DNA of 64,000 nt. It comes from Rhizobium sp. P38BS-XIX. Lineage in GTDB: Bacteria > Pseudomonadota > Alphaproteobacteria > Rhizobiales > Rhizobiaceae. The stretch covers positions 469,614 through 533,613 of the forward strand of contig NZ_JABAIJ010000003.1 of assembly GCF_012641435.1 (NCBI RefSeq), in the 5' to 3' direction. A program made the position numbers and the translations under genes. This document shows, one piece after another, positions 8,913-16,926 of this stretch (positions within the stretch are counted from its first letter, which is position 1; the number at the start of each line of letters is the position of its first letter). The notes under the pieces are model-generated. The model was not told the DNA's origin. It worked only from the letters and a program-made list of their open reading frames with translations, and ran no database searches.

Positions 8913-9643
8913 GCGGTCTCCCTCCCAGCATCACGCAATATGTATCGCCGGAAACGCCGGCGCCGACACCTGTCGAGCCTTGGCAGGAGGATGGTATTGT
9001 CGGCGTGTTCGATCTCGTCAAAGAGTACGAGGTGAATGGCAAAATGCGTCGGGTGCTCGATGGAGTCTCCTTCAAGGTCGGTCGCGGTGAGAAGGTTGCC
9101 GTGCTCGGACATAACGGCGCCGGCAAATCGACGCTTGTCCGCATGATCGCCGGTATTGAAGAGCCAACGTCGGGCAGGGTCGTGCGCAATATGTCCATGT
9201 CATGGCCGATCGCATTGAGCGGCGGCTTTGGCGGCTCGATGACCGGCTATGACTGCATGCGGTTCCTCTCGCGAATCTACGACAAGCCATTTGCCGAGAT
9301 CCTGCAACAGGTGGAGGATTTCAGCGAGCTTGGCAGATATCTGCGGATGCCGCTGAGGACGTATTCGTCGGGCATGCGCGCGCGACTCGCTTTTGGCATG
9401 TCGCTTGCCGTTGATTTCGACTGCTATCTGATCGACGAAGTGCTCGCAGTTGGGGATAAACGCTTCCAGGAGCGGTCGTTCCAGGAGCTTTTCGTCAAGC
9501 GCAAGGATCGCGCGATGATCATTGTGGGACACAATCTCAATATGATTGGCGACCTCTGCAAGACAGCATTGGTGCTGAAAAATGGCCGCGGTCGCGTGTT
9601 TGACGACATCGAAGCGGCGTTTAGAATCTACTCTACATTGTAA
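8909..9643 (+). CDS. kpsT: KpsT/RkpS-like ABC transporter ATPase for capsule export
   Basis: 244 residues. The Walker A motif GHNGAGKST is at 67-75, the ABC signature YSSGMRA at about 152-158, and Walker B with DCYLIDE at 171-177. The H-loop is in IIVGHNL. The Y-S-S-G-M signature and short length are typical of KpsT, the ATPase that powers polysaccharide export through KpsM. The N-terminus is about 30 residues longer than minimal KpsT and proline-rich; an internal start is possible but the ATGA overlap with kpsE favours this one. Its likely partner permease is at 1281-2090. Confidence 0.92.
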   Translation: MSGLPPSITQYVSPETPAPTPVEPWQEDGIVGVFDLVKEYEVNGKMRRVLDGVSFKVGRGEKVAVLGHNGAGKSTLVRMIAGIEEPTSGRVVRNMSMSWPIALSGGFGGSMTGYDCMRFLSRIYDKPFAEILQQVEDFSELGRYLRMPLRTYSSGMRARLAFGMSLAVDFDCYLIDEVLAVGDKRFQERSFQELFVKRKDRAMIIVGHNLNMIGDLCKTALVLKNGRGRVFDDIEAAFRIYSTL

Positions 9644-9915
9644 TTTTGATATCAATCAACCAATGGCCGATCGAATCACTGTTGGCGCGATCCGTAACGC
9701 GCCTGGAACGCGCGGTATCGCGTGACAATTCTCGCTTCAGTGTCGGAATTCAACCAAGGTTTGAAGGCGGACCAACGGCTTCAACCCGGCAGTATCAGCC
9801 GATTCTATCGGGCGCAGTTTCTAAAATTGTGGAAAAGCCATCGTCGTTCAAAGTTATCTCCGCAGACGCGCGATGGCGCCCTGCCACGTCGTTGGTTGTT
9901 CGCCAACTCGGGTCT

Positions 9916-9938
9916 TAACTATCTTAGCGAGATAGTTA
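9916..9938. repeat. perfect 9-bp inverted repeat
   Basis: TAACTATCT, five-base spacer, AGATAGTTA. A further ACTATC half-site occurs about 30 bases downstream. It could be an operator or a small hairpin; no T-tract follows, so it is not a standard terminator. Confidence 0.45.
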
Positions 9939-10171
9939 CAATATCTAAATTAGTTCTATAGTATTCAACTATCGGAAGTATCTCTTCTTCGCATGACCTG
10001 AGATAGGCATGCATTTTGTCCGACATTGTCGTCATCGCGATTTCGCCTTCTGCGGGAGCCGGAGGCAATAAGATTCTGTATAACATCGTCACGATCTGTA
10101 CTGCCCCGCTGAAAATTGATATGCTAATTTAATAATAGGTAATGTACATTAAGCTGAATGATTATACCCCA

Positions 10172-10211
10172 TTAGGATGAACGAAGGGGCGATATCATGT
10201 CGTCATCCTAA
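10172..10211. repeat. inverted repeat upstream of AraC regulator gene
   Basis: TTAGGATGA at 10172-10180 and TCATCCTAA at 10203-10211 are perfect 9-bp arms. The pairing can extend by three more bases if one base is bulged. It lies about 85 bases before the regulator's ATG, so a regulatory site or leader hairpin is plausible. Confidence 0.45.
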
Positions 10212-10295
10212 CGGACACGAAAAAATCTGACCTTGATAGAAATTCCTTATGAGGATTTTCTAATGTGCAACTTGAGATTTTGAGTAGGGTGGCGG

Positions 10296-11309
10296 ATGGC
10301 GATGCTAGGAAGAGTTGTCGAACAGTGCGTGGGCACTTTCGAGGTATATTCTCGCGATGCAATAATTCGCAATCTTGACGTGCTTGAGCCCAATTGGAAA
10401 TGGTCGGTTCCCTCAGAATCCAGTGGCGATTATTCGTTCAAATTCAGCAAGCAACCCCTCCAATCTGCATCCATCGTCAGCGCGGAACATTCTGGTGGTC
10501 TCGAAGCCGTAGCCAAGCATGATCTGCCGCGCGTCAGCATCGTGTTCGTGCTCGCTGGCGAGATCGAAGTCAGCCACAGACGCACGCAGAAAACACTGCG
10601 TATTCCCGCCAACAGCGTTGCCAGCATCACCGACCGCAGCGGCAAGCGGCTGGATATCAAGCCGCGCAGCTCCTGGCTGGTCTTTCAGATTCCCGAACCG
10701 GTGATCCGACAGCATTTCGAGGAGTTGACGGGCAAGCCGTACGTCCAGGAGTTCAGCCTTCTACCCGTCAGCTTCCGGCAAGGGGGTGCTCAAGGCCTCT
10801 ACCAGACACTTCGACAGGCCGAAAAGGACCTGATGACCGCACGGCCTGCCGAACGGATGATGCTCGCAAAGGCCTACAGCGAACTCTTGCTGGTCAAATT
10901 GTTCGCGAAGCTGCCTCACAATCTGGCTGATGCCTTCAACCGGGGTGCCTTGGAAGATGCGCCGCGGCAGCTTTTGAGGGCCGAAGCGTTCATGCGGGAC
11001 AATCTGCACAATTCGGTCATGCTGGAGGATCTTGCCAACGCAGCAAGCTGCAGCCCGAGAGCGCTGCAACGCATGTTCAAGACTTACCGCGGCGACACGC
11101 CGATGGGGATATTGTGCAATTATCGCCTTGCGGCCGCGCATGGCGCCATCAAGGGCGGTCAGGCCGAGAGCATAACCGACCTGGCGATGAGCCTTCAGTT
11201 TTCCAATCCCGGGCGTTTTTCGGTTCTTTACAAACACGCCTACGGTTTCAGTCCTTCATCCATCCTTCGTTTCACCCGGGAGCATGGCGACGATGCCGGA
11301 ACGGCATAG
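10296..11309 (+). CDS. AraC-family transcriptional regulator
   Basis: 337 residues. The C-terminal about 100 residues form the two helix-turn-helix AraC domain: MLEDLANAASCSPRALQRMF is the first recognition unit (quoted to 20) and ITDLAMSLQFSNPGRFSVLYK region the second. The N-terminal 200 residues look like the cupin-type effector domain of the AraC-binding-2 group. It sits between kpsT and the outer-membrane export lipoprotein, all on the plus strand, so control of the polysaccharide genes is likely but not shown. The long AT-rich upstream region suggests its own promoter. Confidence 0.85.
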   Translation: MAMLGRVVEQCVGTFEVYSRDAIIRNLDVLEPNWKWSVPSESSGDYSFKFSKQPLQSASIVSAEHSGGLEAVAKHDLPRVSIVFVLAGEIEVSHRRTQKTLRIPANSVASITDRSGKRLDIKPRSSWLVFQIPEPVIRQHFEELTGKPYVQEFSLLPVSFRQGGAQGLYQTLRQAEKDLMTARPAERMMLAKAYSELLLVKLFAKLPHNLADAFNRGALEDAPRQLLRAEAFMRDNLHNSVMLEDLANAASCSPRALQRMFKTYRGDTPMGILCNYRLAAAHGAIKGGQAESITDLAMSLQFSNPGRFSVLYKHAYGFSPSSILRFTREHGDDAGTA

Positions 11310-11366
11310 CGCACTGGGCATGTCCACGCCCAGTCAAAACTCTCTCCATGCCTCTCAGGATCATCG

Positions 11367-12539
11367 ATGCAATTGAAATTCGGATTATTGTGCGTTCTCG
11401 CCTGCGTTCTTACGGGCTGTGCGTTACCGGAGGCCGGACCCAAGGCCTCCCGTATTCTGGATGAAGCGGCGTCGCGGTCCGTGCCGCCATTTGCCCTGGT
11501 CGACGTGCGGTCGGCGGCGATGGCGAGGACCGCTGAGCGACCCGAAGCGAGCCTGGCTGCTTATTTCGGCGAAGGCAAAAGGGATCCCGGATTGAGGATC
11601 GCCGTGGGTGACGTGGTTTCCGTCAGCCTGTGGGAGGCGCCGCCCGGCAGCCTGTTCGGATCGGCGTCGGCTGCCTCCGGCCAGCAGCAGCCAACCGGTA
11701 GCTCGGTGAGCATTCCGCCGCAGACGGTCAACAGCGATAGAACCATCGGCATTCCCTATGTCGGCCGCATCACGGCTGCCGGCCAGACCCCGGCCGCAGT
11801 CGAGCGGGCCGTCATCACGGCTTTAACGGGCAAAGCGGTGCAACCGCAGGCGCTGGTGACCGTCCAGCAGAGTGCCGCAAACACCGTCACCGTTACCGGT
11901 GAAGTGGCTGGCGGTGCGCGTGTCGCACTTTCGCCCGCCGGTGATCGCGTTCTGGATGCGATTGCCGCGGCCGGTGGGTTGCGCGCCGGCGTCAATGACA
12001 GCGTGGTCTATCTGACCAGACGTGGCAGAACGATGCATCTGCCTTTCACGGCGATCGTTCAGAATCCGCGCGAAAATATCAGGTTGCGGCCTGAAGACGT
12101 CGTTACCGTGGTCCGCGAGCCGAATACGTATACGATCCTCGGCGCCTCGGGTCAGAATGGCGAAGTACCGTTCAATGTGCAGCATCTGACGATGGCGAAT
12201 GCGGTTGCGCGTGCGGGTGGCTTGCAGGACAGCCGCGCCGATGTGTCCGGCGTCTTTCTCTTCCGCTACGAGCCGCTTGATGTTGCCCGACGCATAGTCG
12301 CACCGAATAATCCGCTCTTGCGGCGTGGCGGCCTGGTGCCGATCGTCTATCGCTTCGACATGAAGAGCGGGGCCACGCTGCTTGCCATGCAGACCTTCGA
12401 GGTTCAGCCTCGGGATATCATCTATATCTCCAATGCTTCTTCGATCGATATCCAGAAGTTCATGGGCCTCTTCCAGGGTCTGACCGGAACGGCGTTGTCC
12501 GCGGCCTCCGTCGGCATCGCGGCCTCCACGGCAAACTGA
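11367..12539 (+). CDS. Wza/KpsD-type outer-membrane polysaccharide export lipoprotein
   Basis: 390 residues. The N-terminus is a lipoprotein signal with lipobox LTGC, so Cys18 should be acylated. A Poly_export domain follows (IAVGDVVSVSLWEAPPG), then SLBB-type repeats (VTVTGEVAGGARVALSPAGD; YTILGASGQNGEVPF). This is the family of outer-membrane channels that carry capsule or exopolysaccharide through the outer membrane; the rhizobial capsule member is often called RkpU. It begins a plus-strand block with an FkbM enzyme, a glycosyltransferase and an unknown protein. It should complete the export path with KpsE, KpsM and KpsT. Confidence 0.88.
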   Translation: MQLKFGLLCVLACVLTGCALPEAGPKASRILDEAASRSVPPFALVDVRSAAMARTAERPEASLAAYFGEGKRDPGLRIAVGDVVSVSLWEAPPGSLFGSASAASGQQQPTGSSVSIPPQTVNSDRTIGIPYVGRITAAGQTPAAVERAVITALTGKAVQPQALVTVQQSAANTVTVTGEVAGGARVALSPAGDRVLDAIAAAGGLRAGVNDSVVYLTRRGRTMHLPFTAIVQNPRENIRLRPEDVVTVVREPNTYTILGASGQNGEVPFNVQHLTMANAVARAGGLQDSRADVSGVFLFRYEPLDVARRIVAPNNPLLRRGGLVPIVYRFDMKSGATLLAMQTFEVQPRDIIYISNASSIDIQKFMGLFQGLTGTALSAASVGIAASTAN

Positions 12540-12606
12540 CGATCATATCCGATGCCAGGCAACCGGTTGGCATCGGAAGCGGTAAAGCAAAAGATCGAGG
12601 GCCTTC

Positions 12607-13527
12607 ATGATGTTGTCCGGCTTGCGGACTGCGCTCAATACAGGCTGGTTTGGGAAGGATGATATGGGTATGTCGCAGCTGCTGCATCTCCACGAGTTGA
12701 TGGCCTTTGATCGATATCAGGCCGAAGCGGCTATCCTGCAGCGTGTGAACAGTGCCTATCTCGGAAATCATACGGCATTGGTTCGCATCCTTGGACGTTA
12801 CAAGCTCTATGTCGACACGCGTGACAGAGGTTTTGGATCTCACGTCATGCTCGATGGATTCTGGGAAATCTGGCTGACCCTGTTTTGCATCCGCAATGTC
12901 AAGCGCGGCATGACCGCCGTCGATGTCGGAGCGAACTTCGGCTATTATTCTGTCCTGCTTGCCGAGCTTGTCGGCGATAGGGGCGCGCTGATTGCCGTCG
13001 AGCCTAACCCGCATGCCGCGGATTTCCTGCGTTACAGTGCGGAGCTGAATGGCATGATCGGGCGGACACGCATCGAAAGAGTGGCGCTTGGCGGAAGCGC
13101 TTCGGGTGAAGCATCGCTTTACGTTCCTCACAACGAACCGAAAAACGCTCTGATCGTCGACGAAGGCTTTTTGCCCTCTGCACAGGATGGCAGCATCGTG
13201 CGCGTTCCGGTGACGAGCCTCGATCGTTTGAGCGCGTCCTGCGAGCGCGTCGATTTCATCAAGATCGATGCCGAAGGCGCCGAGGAAGCCATCTTCGACG
13301 GAATGAGCGAGACCATCAACCGCCATCAGCCCATGATCGTCGTTGAGTTCAATCCCGCCCGTTATACCGATGCCGGCGGCTTTCTCGACCGACTTGCCGC
13401 CATCTACGGTTCATTGCGGCGCCTCGATTTCACTAGCGAGGCTGTGTCGGTGAGTCGCGAAGATCTGCTTTCGAAATATGCAGGCGACGACTCGCTGCTG
13501 GTTCTTTCACGCAACCGACCTGCCTGA
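12607..13527 (+). CDS. FkbM-family methyltransferase
   Basis: 306 residues. SAM-binding motif VDVGANFGYYS lies at about 105-115 and the FkbM signature FIKIDAEGAEEAIFDG at about 218-233. It lacks the DUF4214-like module of the FkbM protein at 2445-3497. The likely role is O-methylation of a sugar in the same surface polysaccharide. It is followed 30 bases later by a GT4 glycosyltransferase, repeating the FkbM plus glycosyltransferase pairing of the other half of the locus. Two adjacent ATGs are available; GAGG precedes the first. Confidence 0.86.
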   Translation: MMLSGLRTALNTGWFGKDDMGMSQLLHLHELMAFDRYQAEAAILQRVNSAYLGNHTALVRILGRYKLYVDTRDRGFGSHVMLDGFWEIWLTLFCIRNVKRGMTAVDVGANFGYYSVLLAELVGDRGALIAVEPNPHAADFLRYSAELNGMIGRTRIERVALGGSASGEASLYVPHNEPKNALIVDEGFLPSAQDGSIVRVPVTSLDRLSASCERVDFIKIDAEGAEEAIFDGMSETINRHQPMIVVEFNPARYTDAGGFLDRLAAIYGSLRRLDFTSEAVSVSREDLLSKYAGDDSLLVLSRNRPA

Positions 13528-13557
13528 GATCTAAAAATAGAAAGCAAGGGGGAATAG

Positions 13558-14883
13558 GTGAGCAGAACGATCCTTTACGACGGTCTCAATCTCTCGCTGA
13601 AAAAGGGCACAGGCGTTGCCACCTACACCAGAGGTCTGATGTCGACGGCTCGTTCACTTGGATACGAGACCGGTGTGGTCCATGGGATCACGGGAAATGT
13701 TCCGCGTGATCCGATATTGCGCGAGGTGGTGCTGTTCGATGACGCCAGCAACCGCACGCCGAGCGCGATGTTCACCACAAAGCGCTGGCTGCGCCGGCGG
13801 ATTGCAGCACCTTTCGGCATAAAGCCGGTGCCGATACCGTTGAACGGGACGGTTATCATGAAATCGCTGCAGTCCCAGTTCGGCGATTCCGATCTTGTCT
13901 ACGCGTCCAACGACCTTTTTCAGCTCGCTCGTCATCACTTCAAACGCTACGGCAACAGTTTGCCGATGAAGTTCGAGGCGCAGCCGGACCTGCTGCACTG
14001 CACCTATCCGATGCCGGTCGCCGCGAAGAGGGCATTGAACGTCTACACGATCCATGATCTGGTTCCCCTGCGCCTGCCTTACCTGACGGAAGACGATAAA
14101 CGTTATCATTACAAGATGTTGCGCTCGCTGGTGAGGCGTGCGGATCATATCGTCACGGTGTCCGAGACGTCGCGCGCCGACATCATCAAGGTGTTGGGTG
14201 TGGACGAGACGAAGATCACCAACACCTACCAGGCGGTGCATGTGCCTGAGACGCTTCGTAACAAGACGGAGGATATCGTCGCAGACGAGATCGCCGGGAT
14301 CTTTCATCTCGATTGGAAGGGCTATTTCCTGTTCTTTGGCGCCTTCGAGCCAAAGAAAAACATATCGCGACTGATTGAGGCCTACCTCTCTTCGAAGACG
14401 ACAAAGCCGCTGATCATCGTCGGCGCCCCCGGTTGGAAAGGCGCGGAGACCCAGCTACTGATCGATGACGATCGCTTCCGCTTCTATCTCCAATCCGAAG
14501 ACCGGATCTTGCCGCAACGCCAGATCCAGCGCTTCGACTTCGTATCTTATCCGCTGCTGATCAGCCTGATCCGCGGGGCGCGGGCGGTGCTATTTCCATC
14601 GCTCTATGAAGGCTTTGGCCTCCCGGTGCTGGAATCCATGCAACTGGGAACGCCGGTTCTAAGCTCGACCGAAGGGTCGATCCCCGAGATTGCCGGGCAG
14701 GCGGCGCTTCTGGTCGATCCCTATAATACCGAGGATATGCGCAAGGCGATTGTCAGTCTCGATCAGGATGACGATCTCTGCTCGTCATATTCCAAGGCTG
14801 GACCGCGACAGGCCGCGCGCTTTTCGCCGGAACGGTACGAGCAGAAGGTGAGTGCCTTTTATGATACTCTCTTCAACGGCTGA
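13558..14883 (+). CDS. GT4-type glycosyltransferase
   Basis: 441 residues from a GTG with AAGGGGGAA upstream. The N-terminal domain contains VYTIHDLVPLRLPYL, as in the glycosyltransferase at 3586-4950. The C-terminal domain has FLFFGAFEPKKNISRL, PLIIVGAPGWKG and PSLYEGFGLPVLESM, the donor-binding signature of GT4 enzymes. It is very probably a capsule or exopolysaccharide sugar transferase. An insertion of about 60 residues between the HDL motif and the N-terminus makes it longer than the average GT4. Confidence 0.88.
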   Translation: MSRTILYDGLNLSLKKGTGVATYTRGLMSTARSLGYETGVVHGITGNVPRDPILREVVLFDDASNRTPSAMFTTKRWLRRRIAAPFGIKPVPIPLNGTVIMKSLQSQFGDSDLVYASNDLFQLARHHFKRYGNSLPMKFEAQPDLLHCTYPMPVAAKRALNVYTIHDLVPLRLPYLTEDDKRYHYKMLRSLVRRADHIVTVSETSRADIIKVLGVDETKITNTYQAVHVPETLRNKTEDIVADEIAGIFHLDWKGYFLFFGAFEPKKNISRLIEAYLSSKTTKPLIIVGAPGWKGAETQLLIDDDRFRFYLQSEDRILPQRQIQRFDFVSYPLLISLIRGARAVLFPSLYEGFGLPVLESMQLGTPVLSSTEGSIPEIAGQAALLVDPYNTEDMRKAIVSLDQDDDLCSSYSKAGPRQAARFSPERYEQKVSAFYDTLFNG

Positions 14884-14901
14884 AAATGGGAGGGGTTTGC
14901 C

Positions 14902-15957
14902 ATGACCATCCTTTTTGCTTTCGGAATGCCGGGCGTCATGTCCTCCTGGGGCGTGGCTGCCGTTCATGCCCTGGCGCGTGAAGCTTTCGGAGATTACACC
15001 GTCATCGCAACGGATACCGTCGACGATCTCAAACAGCACGTTCGCAGTGGCTCGGACGCCCACGCCGTCCTTGTTTCCCAGTTCCCCGAAACGCGGCTTT
15101 CGGACCTCATTCTCAAGATCAACGTGCCGTTTCTGCTATGCCTGGAAGATCCCGTCGATGCCGTCTCCTATCTGGCGCGCGCCACGGAGCAACGGGATTT
15201 TGGTCTGGTTCGGGCCGTGTCCGCCAGCCTTGCCTGTCTTGAACCTCTGGCAAAGGCATCCGGCGCTCTCGTCCTGCGTCGCAACGATGTCGGGCACCGA
15301 AGCAGCATCGACCTTCTCTTGAAGAAGATAGACGAGCATTTCAGCATCGATCTGACATTGGATCAGATTACGAGCGCGCTGCTGCATGTCGGCATGACGC
15401 CTTCCATAGAAACGCCGACAACAGATATTCCCAAGCTGGAAGACGCCGCCGCTGCGGTGATTGCGGGGTATTTGACGCCTGAGGAAGAGGTGCCGGAACT
15501 CAGCGGCACTCTGCGCGAGACGGCCAGAAAGGTTTTGAGGCCTCTGGAGTTTGCCCGTGGCAGGCCCTCGCTGTCGGAGATCTTCTGGCCGCGCGAAGCC
15601 TTTCTCTCGGGCGACAGATTGGGCGAGGGGCTGGATAGCAGTCTCGATCTGACCGGTGGCGCCCGCTGCCTCATTTACGGCCCCTATCTCCATCTGCCGA
15701 CCGGCCGATGGAACGCCAGATTTCTCTTCGATGTCGAGGAGGACTGCTATGGCCAGATATTCACGCTGGAGATCCATGCGGCCGAATTGCTTGGAAAGCT
15801 GCGCGTCTGCCCGCAGGGCGTCGGCTCTTTCGAGACGGATGTTCCCGTTGAGGTCATCGACCCACGCGCTCCCATCGAAATCCGACTGATGATGGATAGT
15901 GGCGCTATCGAAGGCCGACTTTCATCCTGGAGCGTCGAATGGCTTCGGGCCGCCTGA
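14902..15957 (+). CDS. unrecognised protein of the polysaccharide locus
   Basis: 351 residues with a strong GGAGGGG ribosome site 18 bases after the glycosyltransferase stop, so almost certainly co-transcribed. There is no signal peptide or membrane span. The first about 170 residues (ILFAFGMPGVMSSWGVAAVH, then alternating strands and helices) could be a Rossmann-like or sulfotransferase-like fold, but no P-loop is visible. Residues about 245-350 are rich in beta strands, with aromatic-rich stretches (YGPYLHLPTGRWNARFLFDV), suggestive of a carbohydrate-binding-like sandwich. I do not assign a function. A glycan-modifying enzyme or regulator of polymer assembly would fit the context. Confidence 0.8.
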   Translation: MTILFAFGMPGVMSSWGVAAVHALAREAFGDYTVIATDTVDDLKQHVRSGSDAHAVLVSQFPETRLSDLILKINVPFLLCLEDPVDAVSYLARATEQRDFGLVRAVSASLACLEPLAKASGALVLRRNDVGHRSSIDLLLKKIDEHFSIDLTLDQITSALLHVGMTPSIETPTTDIPKLEDAAAAVIAGYLTPEEEVPELSGTLRETARKVLRPLEFARGRPSLSEIFWPREAFLSGDRLGEGLDSSLDLTGGARCLIYGPYLHLPTGRWNARFLFDVEEDCYGQIFTLEIHAAELLGKLRVCPQGVGSFETDVPVEVIDPRAPIEIRLMMDSGAIEGRLSSWSVEWLRAA

Positions 15958-16185
15958 TCAGCGGACGCTTCTGCGCCTTTGGCTGACCTGGCTTCGACGT
16001 CAGACGTCACTATCATGCCTGAGCGTCGGCATGACCCTGGTTCGATGACGTAATTTTATTGCTTAACATTTCCAGTGCCGGGAATTTTGTAAATCAACAT
16101 TTCCCTTGCGGGTATTTCCGTATTAGTGCCGCAAAAGCCTTCTTTTCAGAGAATTGATAGTTTGTATAAGGATTGGGAAAACGGA

Positions 16186-16926
16186 ATGAAGCCCATGAAC
16201 GCGACCGCTGCGCCCGATATTCTGATCGTCGACGATGACCACGAGATCCGCTCGCTATTGAGCCGTTATCTCGAGGAGCAGGGCTTCCGGGTGTCCACGG
16301 CCAGCGATCTTCGCGGCTGCAACGAGGTGCTCAACCGACGCCAGCCAGATCTGCTTGTGCTGGACGTGATGTTGCCGGATGGATCGGGTCTCGATCTCTG
16401 CCGCGACCTGCGCAATCGCCGGCCACGCGTTCCCGTTATTCTGTTGACCGCGCTCAAGGAGGATATCGACCGGATTCTCGGCCTCGAAATCGGCGCAGAC
16501 GACTATCTCGGTAAGCCGTTCAATCCGCGTGAGCTTGCCGCCCGTATCCGCGCCGTTCTGCGCCGGACCAATGAAGATATTTCGCCCGAACCGGAGCAAA
16601 AGCGCTACCAGTTCGCGGACATGACACTCGATCCCCAGCTTCGCCGCGTCGCGAGGGACAATGGCGAGGTCATCTCGCTGACCGGCGCCGAATTCGACTT
16701 GCTCAAGGCTTTTCTGGAGCGCGCCGGGCGTTTGCTGTCCCGCGATCAACTGCTCGATCTGACCCAGGGGCGTGACCGCGATCCGGCCGACCGCTCCATC
16801 GATGTCCTGATGAGCCGCTTGCGCCGCAAGCTTGGTGAGACCGCCGAAGAGCCGATCTTCAGAACGATCCGCAATGGCGGCTATCAGCTTGTCGTGCCTG
16901 TCGTCGCGATAAAGGGCGACGCATGA
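16186..16926 (+). CDS. OmpR-family response regulator
   Basis: 246 residues. The receiver domain begins ILIVDDDHEIR; the phosphorylated Asp is in LVLDVMLPDG; the conserved Lys is in DDYLGKPF. A winged-helix Trans_reg_C domain fills the C-terminus (FDLLKAFLERAGRLLSRDQL, DRSIDVLMSRLRRKLG). A GTG 20 codons upstream (16126) is in frame, but the ATG at 16186 has an AAGGATTGGGA ribosome site and fits the family length. It overlaps the kinase start by four bases. The gene order (regulator-kinase) and the nearby Spy-like gene suggest an envelope-sensing system. Confidence 0.92.
   Translation: MKPMNATAAPDILIVDDDHEIRSLLSRYLEEQGFRVSTASDLRGCNEVLNRRQPDLLVLDVMLPDGSGLDLCRDLRNRRPRVPVILLTALKEDIDRILGLEIGADDYLGKPFNPRELAARIRAVLRRTNEDISPEPEQKRYQFADMTLDPQLRRVARDNGEVISLTGAEFDLLKAFLERAGRLLSRDQLLDLTQGRDRDPADRSIDVLMSRLRRKLGETAEEPIFRTIRNGGYQLVVPVVAIKGDA

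Larger units (their letters stand above)
9644..10295. promoter_or_regulatory. 652-bp AT-rich intergenic region with two inverted repeats
   Basis: No supported gene; the 90-codon plus frame at 9646 has no ribosome site and no coding character. The stretch is increasingly AT-rich towards 10295. Two separate inverted repeats are listed individually. It probably holds the promoter and control region of the AraC gene at 10296. Confidence 0.5.

Noticed and set aside
9646..9918. 90-codon plus-strand ORF after kpsT
   Set aside because: No ribosome site and low coding character; better described as intergenic.
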